Positions 1-10,148 of a DNA stretch of 64,000 nucleotides are shown one piece after another. The stretch is from NCBI RefSeq assembly GCF_007830265.1, contig NZ_VLKE01000001.1, forward strand, positions 310,001-374,000. The letters are read 5' to 3'. The notes below the pieces were generated by a model. The model searched no databases and had not been told where the DNA came from. It saw nothing but the letters and a program-made list of their open reading frames with translations. How positions within the stretch are numbered: position 1 is the first letter of the stretch; each line of letters opens with the position of its first letter. The stretch comes from Micromonospora olivasterospora (GTDB lineage: Bacteria; Actinomycetota; Actinomycetes; Mycobacteriales; Micromonosporaceae). The position numbers and the translations under genes are program-made.

Positions 1-58
1 CGCGCACCCAGGGAGAAGTGCGCCGAAAGCTCGCCGGCAACACGCAAGGCTGCGCCCC

Positions 59-75
59 ATTCCGGCAAGCGGAAC
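59..75. promoter_or_regulatory. Cluster operator site 1 (17-bp inverted repeat)
   Basis: ATTCCGGCAAGCGGAAC matches the recurrent GTTCNG-N5-CGGAAC palindrome. It ends 43 nt before the ATG of the hydratase gene and is the likely regulator site for the hydratase/dehydrogenase/aldolase operon. Confidence 0.7.
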
Positions 76-118
76 ACTTCGCTCGGTAAATGGACCTGTG
101 ATCGCCAAAGTGTGCAGC

Positions 119-937
119 ATGGACGTCACCCTTGCCGATCCCAGGACACCGGTCGGTGCGGCCGCCGAGCGCCTCCGCGCGGCCGCGCGTGACCGGATTC
201 CCTGTCCACCGTTGCGCGACCTCATCGATCCCGACGACATCGCCACGGCGTACGCCGTGCAGGAGCGGTTGAGCGAGTTACGTCTTGTGAACGGGGCCAG
301 GGTGGTCGGCCGCAAGATCGGCCTGACGTCCCCCGCCGTCCAGGCTCAGCTCGGCGTCGACCAGCCCGACTTCGGCGTGCTGTTCGACGACATGGAGTTC
401 GCCACGGGGGCCGAGTTGCCCACCGAGCGGCTGCTGCAACCCAGGGCAGAGGCCGAGATCGCCTTCGTCCTCGGCGCCGACCTGGCGGACGGCCCGCTCG
501 ATCCGGCCCAGGTGCGGGCGTCTGTCGCCTACGCCGTCGCGGCACTGGAGATCGTCGACAGCCGGATCGCCGGATGGGAGATCACCTTCGCCGACACCGT
601 CGCCGACAACGCGTCCAGCGGGCTCTACGTGCTCGGCTCGGAGCGCCGTACGCTCGCCGAGGTCGAGCCGGCCGAGGTCGAGATGCGGATGCTCGTCGAC
701 GGCGAGGTCGTCTCCACCGGAAACGGCGCCGCCTGCCTCGGCGACCCCCTGGAGGCGCTGGCCTGGCTCGCCCGCACCGCCCGGGAGTTCGGGGAGCCGC
801 TGCGAGCCGGCCAGGTGGTGCTCTCCGGCGCGCTCGGCCCGATGCACCCCGTCCATCCCGGCGCCCTGGTGACGGCCGAGATCAGCGGCCTCGGCAGCGT
901 GACCACCACGTTCTCGGCACAGGAGGAGCGAGCATGA
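119..937 (+). CDS. mhpD: 2-keto-4-pentenoate hydratase (2-hydroxypenta-2,4-dienoate hydratase)
   Basis: Adds water to 2-hydroxypenta-2,4-dienoate to give 4-hydroxy-2-oxovalerate, the first step of the lower meta-cleavage pathway. The 272-residue product is close to the roughly 270 residues of MhpD. It has the family motif GRKIGLTS (residues 64-71) and the acidic metal-binding residues E111 and E113 (in RAEAEIAF) and E144 (in LEIVDSRI). I chose ATG 119 over the in-frame GTG at 98. That start gives the family length and puts the upstream operator 43 nt away, as for several other genes here. No strong ribosome site is seen for either start. Its stop overlaps the next start (ATGA), so it begins a three-gene operon. 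Confidence 0.9.
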   Translation: MDVTLADPRTPVGAAAERLRAAARDRIPCPPLRDLIDPDDIATAYAVQERLSELRLVNGARVVGRKIGLTSPAVQAQLGVDQPDFGVLFDDMEFATGAELPTERLLQPRAEAEIAFVLGADLADGPLDPAQVRASVAYAVAALEIVDSRIAGWEITFADTVADNASSGLYVLGSERRTLAEVEPAEVEMRMLVDGEVVSTGNGAACLGDPLEALAWLARTAREFGEPLRAGQVVLSGALGPMHPVHPGALVTAEISGLGSVTTTFSAQEERA

Positions 938-1881
938 GCAAGACCAAGGTCGCGATCATCGGGTCGGGCAACATCGGCACCGACCTGATGATCAAGATAA
1001 TTCGGCTCTCCGACACCCTCGAGATGGGCGCCATGGTCGGCATCGACCCGGCGTCCGACGGCCTGGCCCGCGCTCGTCGCCTCAAGGTGCCCACCACCCA
1101 CGAGGGCGTCGACGGGCTCATCGCGATGGACGGCTTCGACGACATCGAGATCGTCTTCGACGCCACCAGCGCGAAGGCCCACGAGGCCAACGCGGCCCGG
1201 CTGGCACCGTACGGAAAGCGTCTCATCGACCTGACGCCTGCGGCCCTCGGCCCGTTCGTGGTGCCGGCGGTCAACCTCGGCGAGCACCTCGACGCCCGGA
1301 ACGTCAACATGGTCACCTGCGGCGGCCAGGCGACCATCCCGATCGTCGCCGCGGTCTCCCGGGTCACCCCGGTCGCCTACGCCGAGATCGTCGCCTCGAT
1401 CGCCTCCAGGTCGGCCGGGCCGGGCACCCGGGCCAACATCGACGAGTTCACCGAGACCACCTCGCACGCGATCGAGACCGTCGGTGGGGCGGCGCGCGGC
1501 AAGGCCATCATCATCCTCAACCCGGCGGAGCCGCCGCTGATCATGCGCGACACGGTCTTCTGTCTGATCGGCGCCGACGATCCGGCCGTGCACGACCGCA
1601 TCCGTTCCTCCATCGAGCAGATGGTCGCCGACGTGGCCGCCTACGTGCCGGGGTACCGGCTCAAGCAGCAGGTACAGATCACGGCGATCCCCCAGGGCCA
1701 GCCGGTGCACACGCTGGCCGGCACAGCGCCGCTGAGCCATCAGGTGTCGGTGTTCCTCGAGGTGGAGGGCGCTGCGCACTATCTGCCGGCGTACGCCGGC
1801 AACCTCGACATCATGACCTCCGCGGCCCTGCGCACCGCGGAGCGCCTGACCACTCACAAGCCCACGGAGGTGGCCGAATGA
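934..1881 (+). CDS. mhpF: Acetaldehyde dehydrogenase (acylating)
   Basis: Oxidises the acetaldehyde released by the adjacent aldolase to acetyl-CoA using NAD+ and CoA, normally inside an aldolase-dehydrogenase complex with substrate channelling. The 315-residue protein starts with a Rossmann motif ([12 protein letters not shown], residues 6-17) and has the catalytic cysteine C129 in [10 protein letters not shown]. The frame is open far upstream, but ATG 934 is correct: it follows AGGAGG at -12, overlaps the hydratase stop by ATGA, and gives the family length. The stop again overlaps the aldolase start by ATGA, suggesting coupled translation of the two partners. Confidence 0.93.
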   Translation: MSKTKVAIIGSGNIGTDLMIKIIRLSDTLEMGAMVGIDPASDGLARARRLKVPTTHEGVDGLIAMDGFDDIEIVFDATSAKAHEANAARLAPYGKRLIDLTPAALGPFVVPAVNLGEHLDARNVNMVTCGGQATIPIVAAVSRVTPVAYAEIVASIASRSAGPGTRANIDEFTETTSHAIETVGGAARGKAIIILNPAEPPLIMRDTVFCLIGADDPAVHDRIRSSIEQMVADVAAYVPGYRLKQQVQITAIPQGQPVHTLAGTAPLSHQVSVFLEVEGAAHYLPAYAGNLDIMTSAALRTAERLTTHKPTEVAE

Positions 1882-2900
1882 CCGACATCTTCCTCCAGGA
1901 CGTCACCCTGCGCGATGGAATGCACGCCGTACGCCACCGCATCGCTCCCGCCGACGTCGGCCGGATCGTGGCCGCACTCGACGCGGGCGGCGTCGACGCC
2001 ATCGAGGTCGCCCACGGGGACGGGCTCGCCGGCAGCTCGGTCAACTACGGTCCGGGCAGCAACACCGACTGGGAGTGGATCGAGGCCGCTGCCGCCAACC
2101 TCTCCCGGGCTCGGCTGACCACGCTGCTGCTGCCGGGCGTGGGCACGATCGCCGAACTGAAGCACGCCTACTCGCTGGGCGTCCGCTCGGTGCGGGTGGC
2201 GACCCACTGCACCGAGGCCGACGTCGCCGCCCAGCACATAGCGACTGCCCGCGAGCTCGGCATGGACGTGTCGGGCTTCCTGATGATGAGCCACCTCAAC
2301 GACGCCGCCGGCCTCGCGCGGCAGGCGAAGCTGATGGAGTCGTACGGCGCCCACTGCGTCTACGTCACCGACTCCGGCGGTCGGCTCACGATGGATGGCG
2401 TGCGCGAACGGATCCGCGCCTACCGGGACGTGCTCGACCCGGCCACGGAGCTGGGCATCCACGCCCACGAGAACCTCTCGCTCTCCGTCGCCAACTCGGT
2501 CGTGGCCGTCGAGGAGGGTGTGCGCCGCGTCGACGCCTCGCTCGCCGGCCACGGCGCCGGAGCCGGCAACTGCCCGATCGAGCCGTTCGTCGCCGTCGCC
2601 AACCTGCAGGGCTGGAAGGTCCGGGCCGACCTGTTCGCGCTACAGGACGCCGCCGACGACCTGGTCCGGCCGTTGCAGGACCGGCCGGTACGGGTCGACC
2701 GGGAGACGCTCACCCTGGGGTACGCCGGCGTCTACTCCAGCTTTCTCCGGCACGCCGAGGCCGCGTCGGAGCGCTACGGCATCGACGTACGCACGATCCT
2801 GCTCGAGGTCGGCCGGCGCCAACTGGTCGGCGGCCAGGAGGACATGATCGTCGACATCACGCTCGACCTGCTCGCGGCGCGGGAGCCGGCGGCATCATAG
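1878..2900 (+). CDS. mhpE: 4-hydroxy-2-oxovalerate aldolase
   Basis: Cleaves 4-hydroxy-2-oxovalerate to pyruvate and acetaldehyde; acetaldehyde passes to the dehydrogenase encoded just upstream. The 340 residues form a DRE-TIM aldolase: the RDGMH motif (R12, D13) lies at the N-terminus and the metal-binding HxH is at about H195/H197 (GIHAHENLS), followed by the C-terminal communication domain of the BphI/MhpE/HsaF type. A second, decayed copy lies at 10,240-11,071. The gene closes the operon; the next 190 bases hold no convincing gene before transposon debris begins. Confidence 0.93.
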   Translation: MTDIFLQDVTLRDGMHAVRHRIAPADVGRIVAALDAGGVDAIEVAHGDGLAGSSVNYGPGSNTDWEWIEAAAANLSRARLTTLLLPGVGTIAELKHAYSLGVRSVRVATHCTEADVAAQHIATARELGMDVSGFLMMSHLNDAAGLARQAKLMESYGAHCVYVTDSGGRLTMDGVRERIRAYRDVLDPATELGIHAHENLSLSVANSVVAVEEGVRRVDASLAGHGAGAGNCPIEPFVAVANLQGWKVRADLFALQDAADDLVRPLQDRPVRVDRETLTLGYAGVYSSFLRHAEAASERYGIDVRTILLEVGRRQLVGGQEDMIVDITLDLLAAREPAAS

Positions 2901-3093
2901 GGCTGGTGTGTCGCCCTCACGGGCGTGGCGCGACCGCATTGCCGCCCGGATCGCGGCCTACCGTTCGGGATCGGGCGGCACGGCGAAGGCGCACATTGGT
3001 CGTCGCCCCGGATCGTGCGCAGCGCCGCCTGCCGGTCCGGTCGGCGAATGAGTGTGGACCAACCGTGCTTTCGCAGATACAGACGTTGAATGG

Positions 3094-3380
3094 TCAGATT
3101 GTGTCGGGTTCGAGTGTCAGTCCGGTCTGAGCGAGGAAGCCGTCGAGCAGGTCGGTGCGGTACTGGACGCTCTTGAGTCGGTTCTTGATGACCGTGAGGA
3201 GATGATCGACGCCGGTCACGGCGAGGTTGCCGATGCTGCGTTTGTGGTGGGACCAGACGCCCTCGGTCGGGTTCAGGTCCGGGGTATAGGCCGGTAGCCG
3301 GATCACGGTCAGCCAGTCCCGGCCGGCGATAATCTGCCGCATCGCCGCGCTGATGTGGGTGTGAAAGTCGGCCCGAAGCG
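3094..3380 (-). pseudogene. IS630-family transposase C-terminal remnant
   Basis: An 82-residue minus-strand frame carries the end of a DDE transposase: the segment LPAYTPDLNPTEGVWSHHKR contains the last catalytic acidic residue in the family context (TPDLNPxE). Upstream in the same frame the text fades (FHTHISAAMRQ where a conserved aspartate segment is expected) and there is no start, N-terminal helix-turn-helix or first catalytic Asp. It is a truncated, non-functional element beside a group II intron remnant. Confidence 0.75.
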
Positions 3381-3490
3381 CGGTGCTGGTCTTTCGACCG
3401 GTCCGTTTCTTCGGGCCGCTTCCCGCACCCGGCGTGCCACTTTCACGGCACCGGGCGCTCCACAGGTCCCGGGTGGGCGGGCGTTGTCGA

Positions 3491-3935
3491 TCAGGTGCTT
3501 GGCCAGGGGGTGGGGATGACCGTTCCCCGGTAGCGGTAGCGGATGATCGCGACCGTGGCCGGGTTGAACAGTTCCCTTCCTGGCTGGTGGGCCACCAACC
3601 GCCGCCGCAGTAGCGGCGTCGGAGGTCTTTCCAGGTGATCCGGCGGTGTTTGCGGCGTAGCCATCTGATTACCCGGTCATGCCTGCTTTGAGGAACGCCT
3701 TCACCAGTGCCAGGACGCGGCGGTCCGCGATTCGTAGCCGTACCCGCGCCATAAGCGCCGGGTGCGAGATCTCATCGAAACAGGCCGTGATGTCGCCCTC
3801 CACGATCCACTCATACGACTTGGACGTGAAGTAGCGCACCTCGGCCACCGCGTCATGGGCTCGCCGTCCGGGACGGAACCCGTAGTTGCACGGGTGGAAA
3901 TCCGCTTCCCAGATCGGTTCGAGCACCAGCTTCAA
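3491..3935 (-). pseudogene. Group II intron reverse transcriptase/maturase remnant
   Basis: The minus strand encodes pieces of an LtrA-type intron protein. One frame (3669-3935) holds reverse-transcriptase blocks: PCNYGFRPGRRAHDAV followed by WIVEGDITACFDEISH. Further on, after frame changes, come the C-terminal maturase phrases WLRRKHRRITWKDLRRRY and IIRYRYRGTVIPTPW, with a stop at 3491. The middle (the YADD catalytic region) is missing and at least two frameshifts separate the blocks. It is a decayed retroelement, not a working gene. Confidence 0.75.
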
Positions 3936-4047
3936 GGGGCTTCGGCGCTTCCGCTAGACCGCAGCGCCCTGACCAGCGACAGGACCGGCAGACGTGCCAC
4001 AGGACCCCGATCATCTGTGGAACCCGACGGACGCGTCGCTTGACCTG

Positions 4048-4064
4048 GTTTCGTGCAGCGGAAC
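4048..4064. promoter_or_regulatory. Cluster operator site 2
   Basis: GTTTCGTGCAGCGGAAC is a copy of the 17-bp palindrome, 54 nt upstream of the first acyl-CoA dehydrogenase of the tandem pair at 4,119-6,391. Confidence 0.65.
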
Positions 4065-4118
4065 AACCGCGGGCACCGCTTTCACCGAGGTTCTACGGTC
4101 CTAGGAGTGATTTCCTTC

Positions 4119-5189
4119 ATGCCGACCGACGACGAGCAGGCGATCGCCGACGTTGTTCGAGAGTTCGCACGCACAGAGCTGCGGCCGATGGCGAGCCACA
4201 TCGAGGACGACCCCTCCGTGCTCGATGACGCGCTTCGGTCGTTCGGGCAGATCGGTCTGGTCCAGACGCTCGCGGAGGCAGGCCTTACAGGCGACGAGCT
4301 CTACCCGCGTGTTCTTTCGGCCATCGTGCTCGAGGAGCTGGCGTGGGCGGACGCGAATACGGCCGCCGCGTTCTCCGCGACGACCGCCTTCGTCCGCGCC
4401 GTAGCCGAGTTCGGCACCGACCACCAACGACGCACGGTGCTTGCGACGTACGCCGACTCGAGCCACGCGACAGCCGCGATCACGGCCACCGAGCTGGGCC
4501 TGCTCGATGATCCGCAGTCCCCCGCGACCGCCCTCACCACGACGCCCGACGGACTGGTCCTGAACGGCACGAAGACCCTCGTGCCGTTGGCGGACAGGTG
4601 CCAGCACTTCCTGGTGACGGCGCGTCACAACGAGCGACTCGTCGCGGTGATCGTGCCGGCGGACCGTGCGGGGCTCGAAATTGGACCCACGCGCGAGACC
4701 ATGGGACTGACGGCTCAGAGATTCCGAGACATCACCTTGCGCGACCTCCCGATTGACCCGGCGGACCTGCTCGGCGAGAGCGACATCCCCGCACTCGTCA
4801 ACAGCTCGTGGACCGCCGCCAGCGCCATCCTCACGGGTCTGTGTCGCGCGGTGCACGAGCACTCCGTCGAGTACACGAAGATGCGGTCGGCCCACGGCAG
4901 CCCGCTCGCCCGAAAGCAGACGGTCGCCCTGCGGCTCGTTGACATGCTCATCGACGTCGAGTCGATGCGATGGATGAGCTGGCGCGCCGCCACCCACATC
5001 GACAAGGGGATCGGTGGCGCCCGAACACCTCGCCTCGCCCACGCCCTCGCGGTGAAGAGGTCGAACTGGATCGTCGACGAAGGCGTCCAGCTCATGGGCG
5101 GCCACGGCTACATCACCGAGAACCCCGTCGAGGCGTGGTACCGGAATGCCAAGACGACCGCCACGTTGAGCTTGACGGTCGGCGTCTGA
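4119..5189 (+). CDS. Acyl-CoA dehydrogenase family protein, probable non-catalytic partner subunit
   Basis: A 356-residue acyl-CoA dehydrogenase-fold flavoprotein subunit. The middle domain (TAAITATELGLLDD) and C-terminal helical domain ending GGHGYITENPVEAWYRNAKT are clear. However, the usual segment with the catalytic glutamate (YEG followed by E-I/V-x-R) is absent; the chain ends shortly after YRNAKTTATL. It lies 23 bp upstream of a 392-residue dehydrogenase that has the glutamate. This matches actinobacterial alpha2beta2 dehydrogenases such as those of cholesterol side-chain degradation, where one subunit is catalytic. Start ATG 4119 is preceded by AGGAG at -16; GTG 4107 is possible. Confidence 0.85.
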   Translation: MPTDDEQAIADVVREFARTELRPMASHIEDDPSVLDDALRSFGQIGLVQTLAEAGLTGDELYPRVLSAIVLEELAWADANTAAAFSATTAFVRAVAEFGTDHQRRTVLATYADSSHATAAITATELGLLDDPQSPATALTTTPDGLVLNGTKTLVPLADRCQHFLVTARHNERLVAVIVPADRAGLEIGPTRETMGLTAQRFRDITLRDLPIDPADLLGESDIPALVNSSWTAASAILTGLCRAVHEHSVEYTKMRSAHGSPLARKQTVALRLVDMLIDVESMRWMSWRAATHIDKGIGGARTPRLAHALAVKRSNWIVDEGVQLMGGHGYITENPVEAWYRNAKTTATLSLTVGV

Positions 5190-5212
5190 CGAGCACTGGA
5201 GAACGAGACAAC

Positions 5213-6391
5213 ATGATCAACTTCGACCCCAACCCGTTCGAAGCCGAGCTGCTCGCAGAGACGGCGCGCCAGGCGACGGTGTACCGCCGCTACGCTCGTG
5301 AGTTCGACCGCCCGCAGGACCACGACCTGAACGGCTCGGTCACGATGCCGGTGCCCGAGGAGGCGGAGTTCCTCCACGTCCGCAACCTCCTGCGCCAGCG
5401 CATCGACGAGACGAGCGGCTACGACCTGATGGAGGCGCTGATCTATCTCGAGGAGTGCAAGGGTGCCAAGCCCTTCTACCCCCGGCCGGTCGACGCGGAC
5501 GCATTCGACACCAACCTCTCGAAGTTCCTGCTCAAGGCGGTCGGCACGCCTGAGCAGTACGAAAAGTGGGGCGACGGGTACGGCTTCCTGTCGTGGGGCA
5601 TGACCGAGCCCGGAGCAGGCTCCGACCCATCGTCGATGCGCATGACGGCTGTCCGGGACTCGGCCACTGGCGACTGGGTCCTGAACGGCGAGAAGATCTT
5701 CATCTCCCAGGTGCAGGAGGCCGCCGGCATCGTCACGATGGCTCGCGTGCCGGAAGAAGGCCCCCACAGCATCGGACTGTTCGTGGTCGAGAAGGATCGG
5801 CCTGGGTTCACCCTCGGCAGGCAGTTCAAGAAGCTGGGCATCCGCAACCGGGACCTCGCGAGCTTCGCGCTCGACGACTATCGCATCCCCGACGTCAATC
5901 GGCTGCGAGGCAGTCTCAAGGACGCCCTCAACGAGTTCAACGGCACCCGCTCGCTGATCGCCGCCGAGGCGCTGGGACTCATCAGCGCGGCGCTCGACAT
6001 CACCCGCGGGGCGCTGGAGGAGGCCGGCGTCGAGATCGACTACACGGCCTCGGCGGCCCGGTCCACGGCTGCGGCAGACCGGTTCATCGATCTCGAGGCC
6101 GAGTACGAGGCGGGCTACATGACGCTCCTGCACACCCGGTGGCTGCACCAGACGCAGGGCCGCGACAAGGTCCGGACCGCGATGGCCAAGGTTGCCGCGG
6201 CCGGCGGTGCGCGCCGGATCATCCGCGAGTGCATGGACATCCTCGGGCCCAACAGCACGTCGAAGGACTACTTCCTCGAGCAGGCGATGCGTGACTCGCG
6301 CATCACCGACATCTACGAGGGTCCCGGCGAGGTCCTGCGGCTCCTCATCGCCCGGGACATGCTGGGCTACTCCGCGCGCGAACTCAACTGA
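5213..6391 (+). CDS. Acyl-CoA dehydrogenase, catalytic subunit of tandem pair
   Basis: FAD-dependent alpha,beta-dehydrogenation of an acyl-CoA. The 392-residue protein has the flavin/substrate loop GFLSWGMTEPGAGSDPSSM (residues about 125-143) and the catalytic glutamate in ITDIYEGPGEVLRLL near the C-terminus. The ATG at 5213 follows GGAGAACGAGACAAC, and the open frame further upstream is the shadow of the preceding gene. It is cotranscribed with the shorter dehydrogenase 23 bp upstream and probably forms a heteromer with it. Substrate unknown; the cluster context suggests a CoA ester of a ring-bearing acid or its side chain. Confidence 0.9.
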   Translation: MINFDPNPFEAELLAETARQATVYRRYAREFDRPQDHDLNGSVTMPVPEEAEFLHVRNLLRQRIDETSGYDLMEALIYLEECKGAKPFYPRPVDADAFDTNLSKFLLKAVGTPEQYEKWGDGYGFLSWGMTEPGAGSDPSSMRMTAVRDSATGDWVLNGEKIFISQVQEAAGIVTMARVPEEGPHSIGLFVVEKDRPGFTLGRQFKKLGIRNRDLASFALDDYRIPDVNRLRGSLKDALNEFNGTRSLIAAEALGLISAALDITRGALEEAGVEIDYTASAARSTAAADRFIDLEAEYEAGYMTLLHTRWLHQTQGRDKVRTAMAKVAAAGGARRIIRECMDILGPNSTSKDYFLEQAMRDSRITDIYEGPGEVLRLLIARDMLGYSARELN

Positions 6392-6843
6392 CCCGTCCGT
6401 CTGGTCGGGGCGCGACCACCAGGCCGATCCGCCCGTGCTGGACGCGACGTCCCCCGGTGGTCGACGAGCTCGAACGATCGGTCGAGGATGCCGGCGCCCC
6501 TCGTGACGTCCTGCGGGCACCGGCGATTTCGACGCGACAGCTCACCTTGCCTGGGGCGGAGAGCGGGGCGACGAAGGCCCGGGCGTCGACGCCCAGCAGA
6601 GCGATCGAGCACTGCTCGAACGCGGTGAGCCGCGACGCGAATCCCATCGCCGTCGACAAACCGAGCAGGCCGTGAGTGATCGTCCGAACCGTCCACCGCG
6701 CGCGGCCACCGCGTCGGCGTGCGACGGGTTCGTGTCCCAGCTCCACGTCGGAAACGTGGTGATGTCGGACTCGGTGATGGTTTTCGCCGCGCGCAAAAGA
6801 CCTGACCGACGGCGAAGTCCTCAAACCACCAGGTCGTCAGCAT
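6384..6843 (-). pseudogene. MaoC-like acyl-CoA dehydratase, frameshifted
   Basis: Across three frames the minus strand spells a MaoC hot-dog dehydratase: start MLTTWWFEDFAVGQVF, then KTITESDITTFPTWSWDTNPSHAD (the hydratase signature with catalytic Asp and His), then GRTITHGLLGLSTAMG, and a C-terminal VDHRG-RRVQHGRIGLVV. At least three frame changes are needed (near 6,795, 6,690 and 6,460), so no full product can be made as the sequence stands. The intact gene would hydrate an enoyl-CoA and is the last member of the synthetase/hydratase/dehydrogenase operon read leftward from 10,084. Base-calling errors are a possible alternative to true decay. Confidence 0.75.
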
Positions 6844-6870
6844 GGGTATCGCCCCTCTCGATCGCGGGCG

Positions 6871-7653
6871 TCAGTAGGACATCGTGACGCCTCCGTCGAC
6901 GACGACCTCGGCGCCAGTGACGAACGACGCGTTCTCCGAGCAGAGGAAGGCGATGACCGTCGCGATCTCCCCCGGCTCAGCCATCCGCCGCAGCGGGGTG
7001 GTCTCGATGATGTGGCGAGCAGCGACCTCGTTGGTGCGCTCGTTCATCTGGGTGTTGGTGCTCCCTGGACAGACGGTGTTGACCCGCACGCCGAGCGTGC
7101 CGTACTCCGCTGCGGCTGAGCGAGACAGGCCGATGACTCCGTGCTTCGACGCGACATAGGGAGACATGCCGGGAAAGCCCTGCACGCCGGCGATCGAGGA
7201 GATGTTGACGATCGCCCCGCCTCCCTCGACCAGGAGTGGGAGCTCGTACTTCATACACAGGAACACGCCGGTCAGGTTGACGGCGATCACCCGATCCCAC
7301 ACCTCGCGCGGCTGCTTGATGACCGAGGCGAGCGTGCCGTCCGTGCCGGCGTTGTTGATCGCGAAGTCGAGACCGCCCAGCTCGGCCGCCGCCGAGTCGA
7401 CCATGGATCGCACCGATCGCTCGTCCGTGACGTCGCACCACCCGGCGACGGCCTGTCCACCGGCGGCCGTCACCTGGCGTGCGGTCTCAGCGGCCGCCTC
7501 GACGTCGACGTCGGTCGCGAGCACGCGCGCACCACGCGCCGCCAGCACCAACGCCGTCTGACGACCGATGCCGGCACCGGCGCCGGTCACGAGAGCGCGC
7601 TTGCCCTCGAAGTCACGCAGCAGGTGCGAGTGGTCGATCACGGTCTCGGTCAT
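6871..7653 (-). CDS. SDR family oxidoreductase
   Basis: A 260-residue classical short-chain dehydrogenase using NAD(P)H. It shows the cofactor loop TGAGAGIG, the NNAG motif, an active-site serine in NISSIAG and the catalytic YVASK. The closing G-AEVVVDGGVTMSY is typical of the 3-oxoacyl-ACP reductase/3-hydroxyacyl-CoA dehydrogenase branch. It lies between an enoyl-CoA hydratase gene and a MaoC pseudogene in the same direction, so oxidation of a 3-hydroxyacyl-CoA or a dihydrodiol is likely. The exact substrate cannot be read. Confidence 0.88.
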   Translation of the reverse strand: MTETVIDHSHLLRDFEGKRALVTGAGAGIGRQTALVLAARGARVLATDVDVEAAAETARQVTAAGGQAVAGWCDVTDERSVRSMVDSAAAELGGLDFAINNAGTDGTLASVIKQPREVWDRVIAVNLTGVFLCMKYELPLLVEGGGAIVNISSIAGVQGFPGMSPYVASKHGVIGLSRSAAAEYGTLGVRVNTVCPGSTNTQMNERTNEVAARHIIETTPLRRMAEPGEIATVIAFLCSENASFVTGAEVVVDGGVTMSY

Positions 7654-7693
7654 CGATCTCCTCAGCGAATCGAGGGCGGACGGACGGGTTGGT

Positions 7694-8487
7694 TCAGCGA
7701 CCCGCGATCTGCGGAGGTCGCCGCTCCAGGAAGGCGTGGGCGGCCTCGCGACTGTCGTCGGTGTGAGAGTTGTCGACGTAGCGCGTGATCTCGGAGTCGA
7801 GGTAGCGGGCCAACGGAAGATGCTGGCTGTCGAGGAGATTCATCTTCATCGCCTGCAGCGCCAGGGGCGCGAACCCGGCCAGACGTGAGGTCAGCGCTGC
7901 GACCTCGTCCACGAAGTCCGGGTCGTCGAACACGTGGCTCACGAGCCCGAAACGTTCGGCACACTCGGCGTCGATCGTCTCCGACAGCAGCATGAGCTCC
8001 GCCGCGCGGGCGCTCCCGAGGAGCCTTGTCAACGTCCACGGCAGGCCCATGTCAGCCGGTTGCCCGACTTGGCGAACGCCGTGGTGATACGGGACGATCG
8101 CGTGGCGATCCGAAGGTCGGTGGCGCAGGCCAGGGCGAGGGCTCCTCCGGCGCACGCTCCGTTGATCGCCGCGACCGTGACCGGTCTGGTCGCGCGGATG
8201 GCCTCGATCGTGCGCTGCGCCCCGTCGCACAGCAGCGACCAGGCATCACTGTCGGACATGCCCGCGGTGGCCCCGCCCTGACCAAGCACGCTCACATCTC
8301 CGCCGACGGAAAACGCACGTCCGGTACCGGTGATCACGACGACGCGCACCTCGGGGTCGTCCGCGCTCTGCTGCACCAGCCGCTCGATCTCGCCCACGTG
8401 GTCGAAACGGAAGGCGTTGACCTTCTGCGGCCGGTTCAGTGTGATGGTGGCGACGTGCTCCTTGACGTCGTAGAGGATGTCGGACAT
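7694..8487 (-). pseudogene. Enoyl-CoA hydratase with a single frameshift
   Basis: Starts MSDILYDVKEHVATITLNRP at 8487 and shows the crotonase oxyanion segments (GRAFSVGGDV and INGACAGGALALACATDL). At about 8,068 the frame breaks: reading AFAKSGNRL in one frame and VGQPADMGLPWTLTRLLG in the other. One missing G after AAG would restore AFAKVGQPADMGLPWTLTR and give a 264-residue product of normal length. The rest (to QIAGR at 7694) is undamaged, so this is either a very recent mutation or a sequence error. It sits between the synthetase and SDR genes in one operon. Confidence 0.8.
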
Positions 8488-8524
8488 ACCGGGAGTCATC
8501 TCCGATCGGGTCGGCGCGTGGGGC

Positions 8525-10084
8525 CTACGCGGTCGTGCCCGCGATCCGCGCCTCGGCCCACGGACGAAGCTCGCGCTTGAGCAGCTTGGCGTTGGCATTG
8601 CGCGGGAGTGCCTCGGCACGGACGAAGACCTGGCGTGGTCGCTTGTACTTGGCGAGCTGCTCCTCGCACACTCGGTGGACCTCCACCTCATCGAACTCGC
8701 CGTCCGCGACGACGATCGCGACCGGCGCTTCGCCGAAACGTTCGTCCGGCACTCCGACGACGGCCACCTCGACGACGCCGGGAAGCGTGTGGATCACGTC
8801 CTCGACCTCCTTCGGGTAGACGTTGAGGCCGCCCGAGATGATCAGGTCCTTGGTGCGTCCGACGACCGTGACGAAGCCGTCCTCGTCGAGGTCGACGAGG
8901 TCGCCGGTGTTCATCCAGCCGTCGCGGAAGGCCTCGGCGGTCTGCTCCAGCCGGTTGTGGTAGCCGCGCATAGTCGCGTTCGACCGGATCAACAGCTCCC
9001 CCCTTCCCGAGGACTCGACCTGTCCGGACTCGCCGCGCACCGCGACGTCGCAGTGCGGCAGGGGTCGTCCTGCCGATCCGTCGTGGTCGGCGACCTCGTG
9101 CGCCTCGAGCACGGTGGCGACAGCGGGGAACTCCGACAGGCCGTAGCCCTGCACGACGGCGACGCCGGGCAGTGCCTCGACGCACGGGTCGATGACCGAC
9201 CGCGGCACCGGCTCCGATCCGGTGATGATCCACTGCAACGAGCTCGTCCTGAGCTCCTCCATCAGGTCGGGCCGCTTGAGAAGCTCGCGCAGGATGCTCG
9301 GGACCAGCATCACGTGGGTGATGCGGTCGTCCACCAGCATCCGCACGATGTCGTCGGCGGTCGTGCTCCCGGTGCGCTTGATCTGGGAGTAGCCACCGAT
9401 CCAGATCAGCGGCAGGAACACGATGTGGAAGCCCGCGGCCCACGAGAACGACGGCACCACCGCGTACCTCACGTCGCGGGTGAGGTGCAGACCAAGCACC
9501 TGTCCGAAGGCGTTCCACAGCACGCCTCCGTGAGTGTGAACGGCAGCCTTCGGGCGGCCGGTGGTGCCCGAACTGTAGTAGAGGACGAACTCGTCATCGA
9601 GGTCGGAACCCGTCGGTCGGTCGTCGGGCGATCCGCTGGACAGCACCTTCTCGTACCCCACCGAGGTCACCCCCTCCGGCGCGACCGCACCGCCGACGGT
9701 GACGACCAACTCGAAGGCCGACGCCAGACCGGCGACGCTCTGCGACGCGATCTCGTCCATCACGAGCACGCGCGCTCCACTGTCGTCGCACACGTGCTCG
9801 ATCTCGGGCCCGACCAGCAGCACGTTAACGGGAACGCAGACGGCGCCCATCGCTGCGAGTCCGAAGAACACTTCGGGCCATTCGATACGGTTGCCCATCA
9901 TCACGGCGACTCGATCTCCGGGCTTGACGCCGTGCGCCTCCAGACCCGCCGCGACGGAGAGAGCTCTGTCTCGCAGCTGCCGGAAGGTCCTGGCCTCACC
10001 CTCGAAACCGAGACACTCATGATCGCCGTAGTATGAACGAGCAGAACGGTCGAGCATCGTGAACACGTTGCGTTGCAGACCCAT
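8525..10084 (-). CDS. Acyl-CoA synthetase (AMP-dependent, ANL superfamily)
   Basis: Activates a carboxylic acid to its CoA thioester through an acyl-AMP intermediate. The 519-residue product carries the P-loop VLYYSSGTTGRPKAA, the A5-type motif GYGLSEF, the ATP/hinge motif MNTGDLVDLDEDGFVTVVGRTKD and the C-terminal catalytic lysine region PRNANAKLLKRELR. ATG 10084 was chosen over more distal starts because AAGGTG precedes it and the protein then begins where family members do. It heads a leftward operon with the hydratase, SDR and MaoC genes, with an operator 64 nt upstream. Probable role: entry-point or side-chain acid activation. Confidence 0.9.
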   Translation of the reverse strand: MGLQRNVFTMLDRSARSYYGDHECLGFEGEARTFRQLRDRALSVAAGLEAHGVKPGDRVAVMMGNRIEWPEVFFGLAAMGAVCVPVNVLLVGPEIEHVCDDSGARVLVMDEIASQSVAGLASAFELVVTVGGAVAPEGVTSVGYEKVLSSGSPDDRPTGSDLDDEFVLYYSSGTTGRPKAAVHTHGGVLWNAFGQVLGLHLTRDVRYAVVPSFSWAAGFHIVFLPLIWIGGYSQIKRTGSTTADDIVRMLVDDRITHVMLVPSILRELLKRPDLMEELRTSSLQWIITGSEPVPRSVIDPCVEALPGVAVVQGYGLSEFPAVATVLEAHEVADHDGSAGRPLPHCDVAVRGESGQVESSGRGELLIRSNATMRGYHNRLEQTAEAFRDGWMNTGDLVDLDEDGFVTVVGRTKDLIISGGLNVYPKEVEDVIHTLPGVVEVAVVGVPDERFGEAPVAIVVADGEFDEVEVHRVCEEQLAKYKRPRQVFVRAEALPRNANAKLLKRELRPWAEARIAGTTA

Positions 10085-10148
10085 GAGCACCTTCCTCGAT
10101 GGCGGACACAGGGAGTCTGCATCAACGATCACGGCGGGAATTGGCTTC

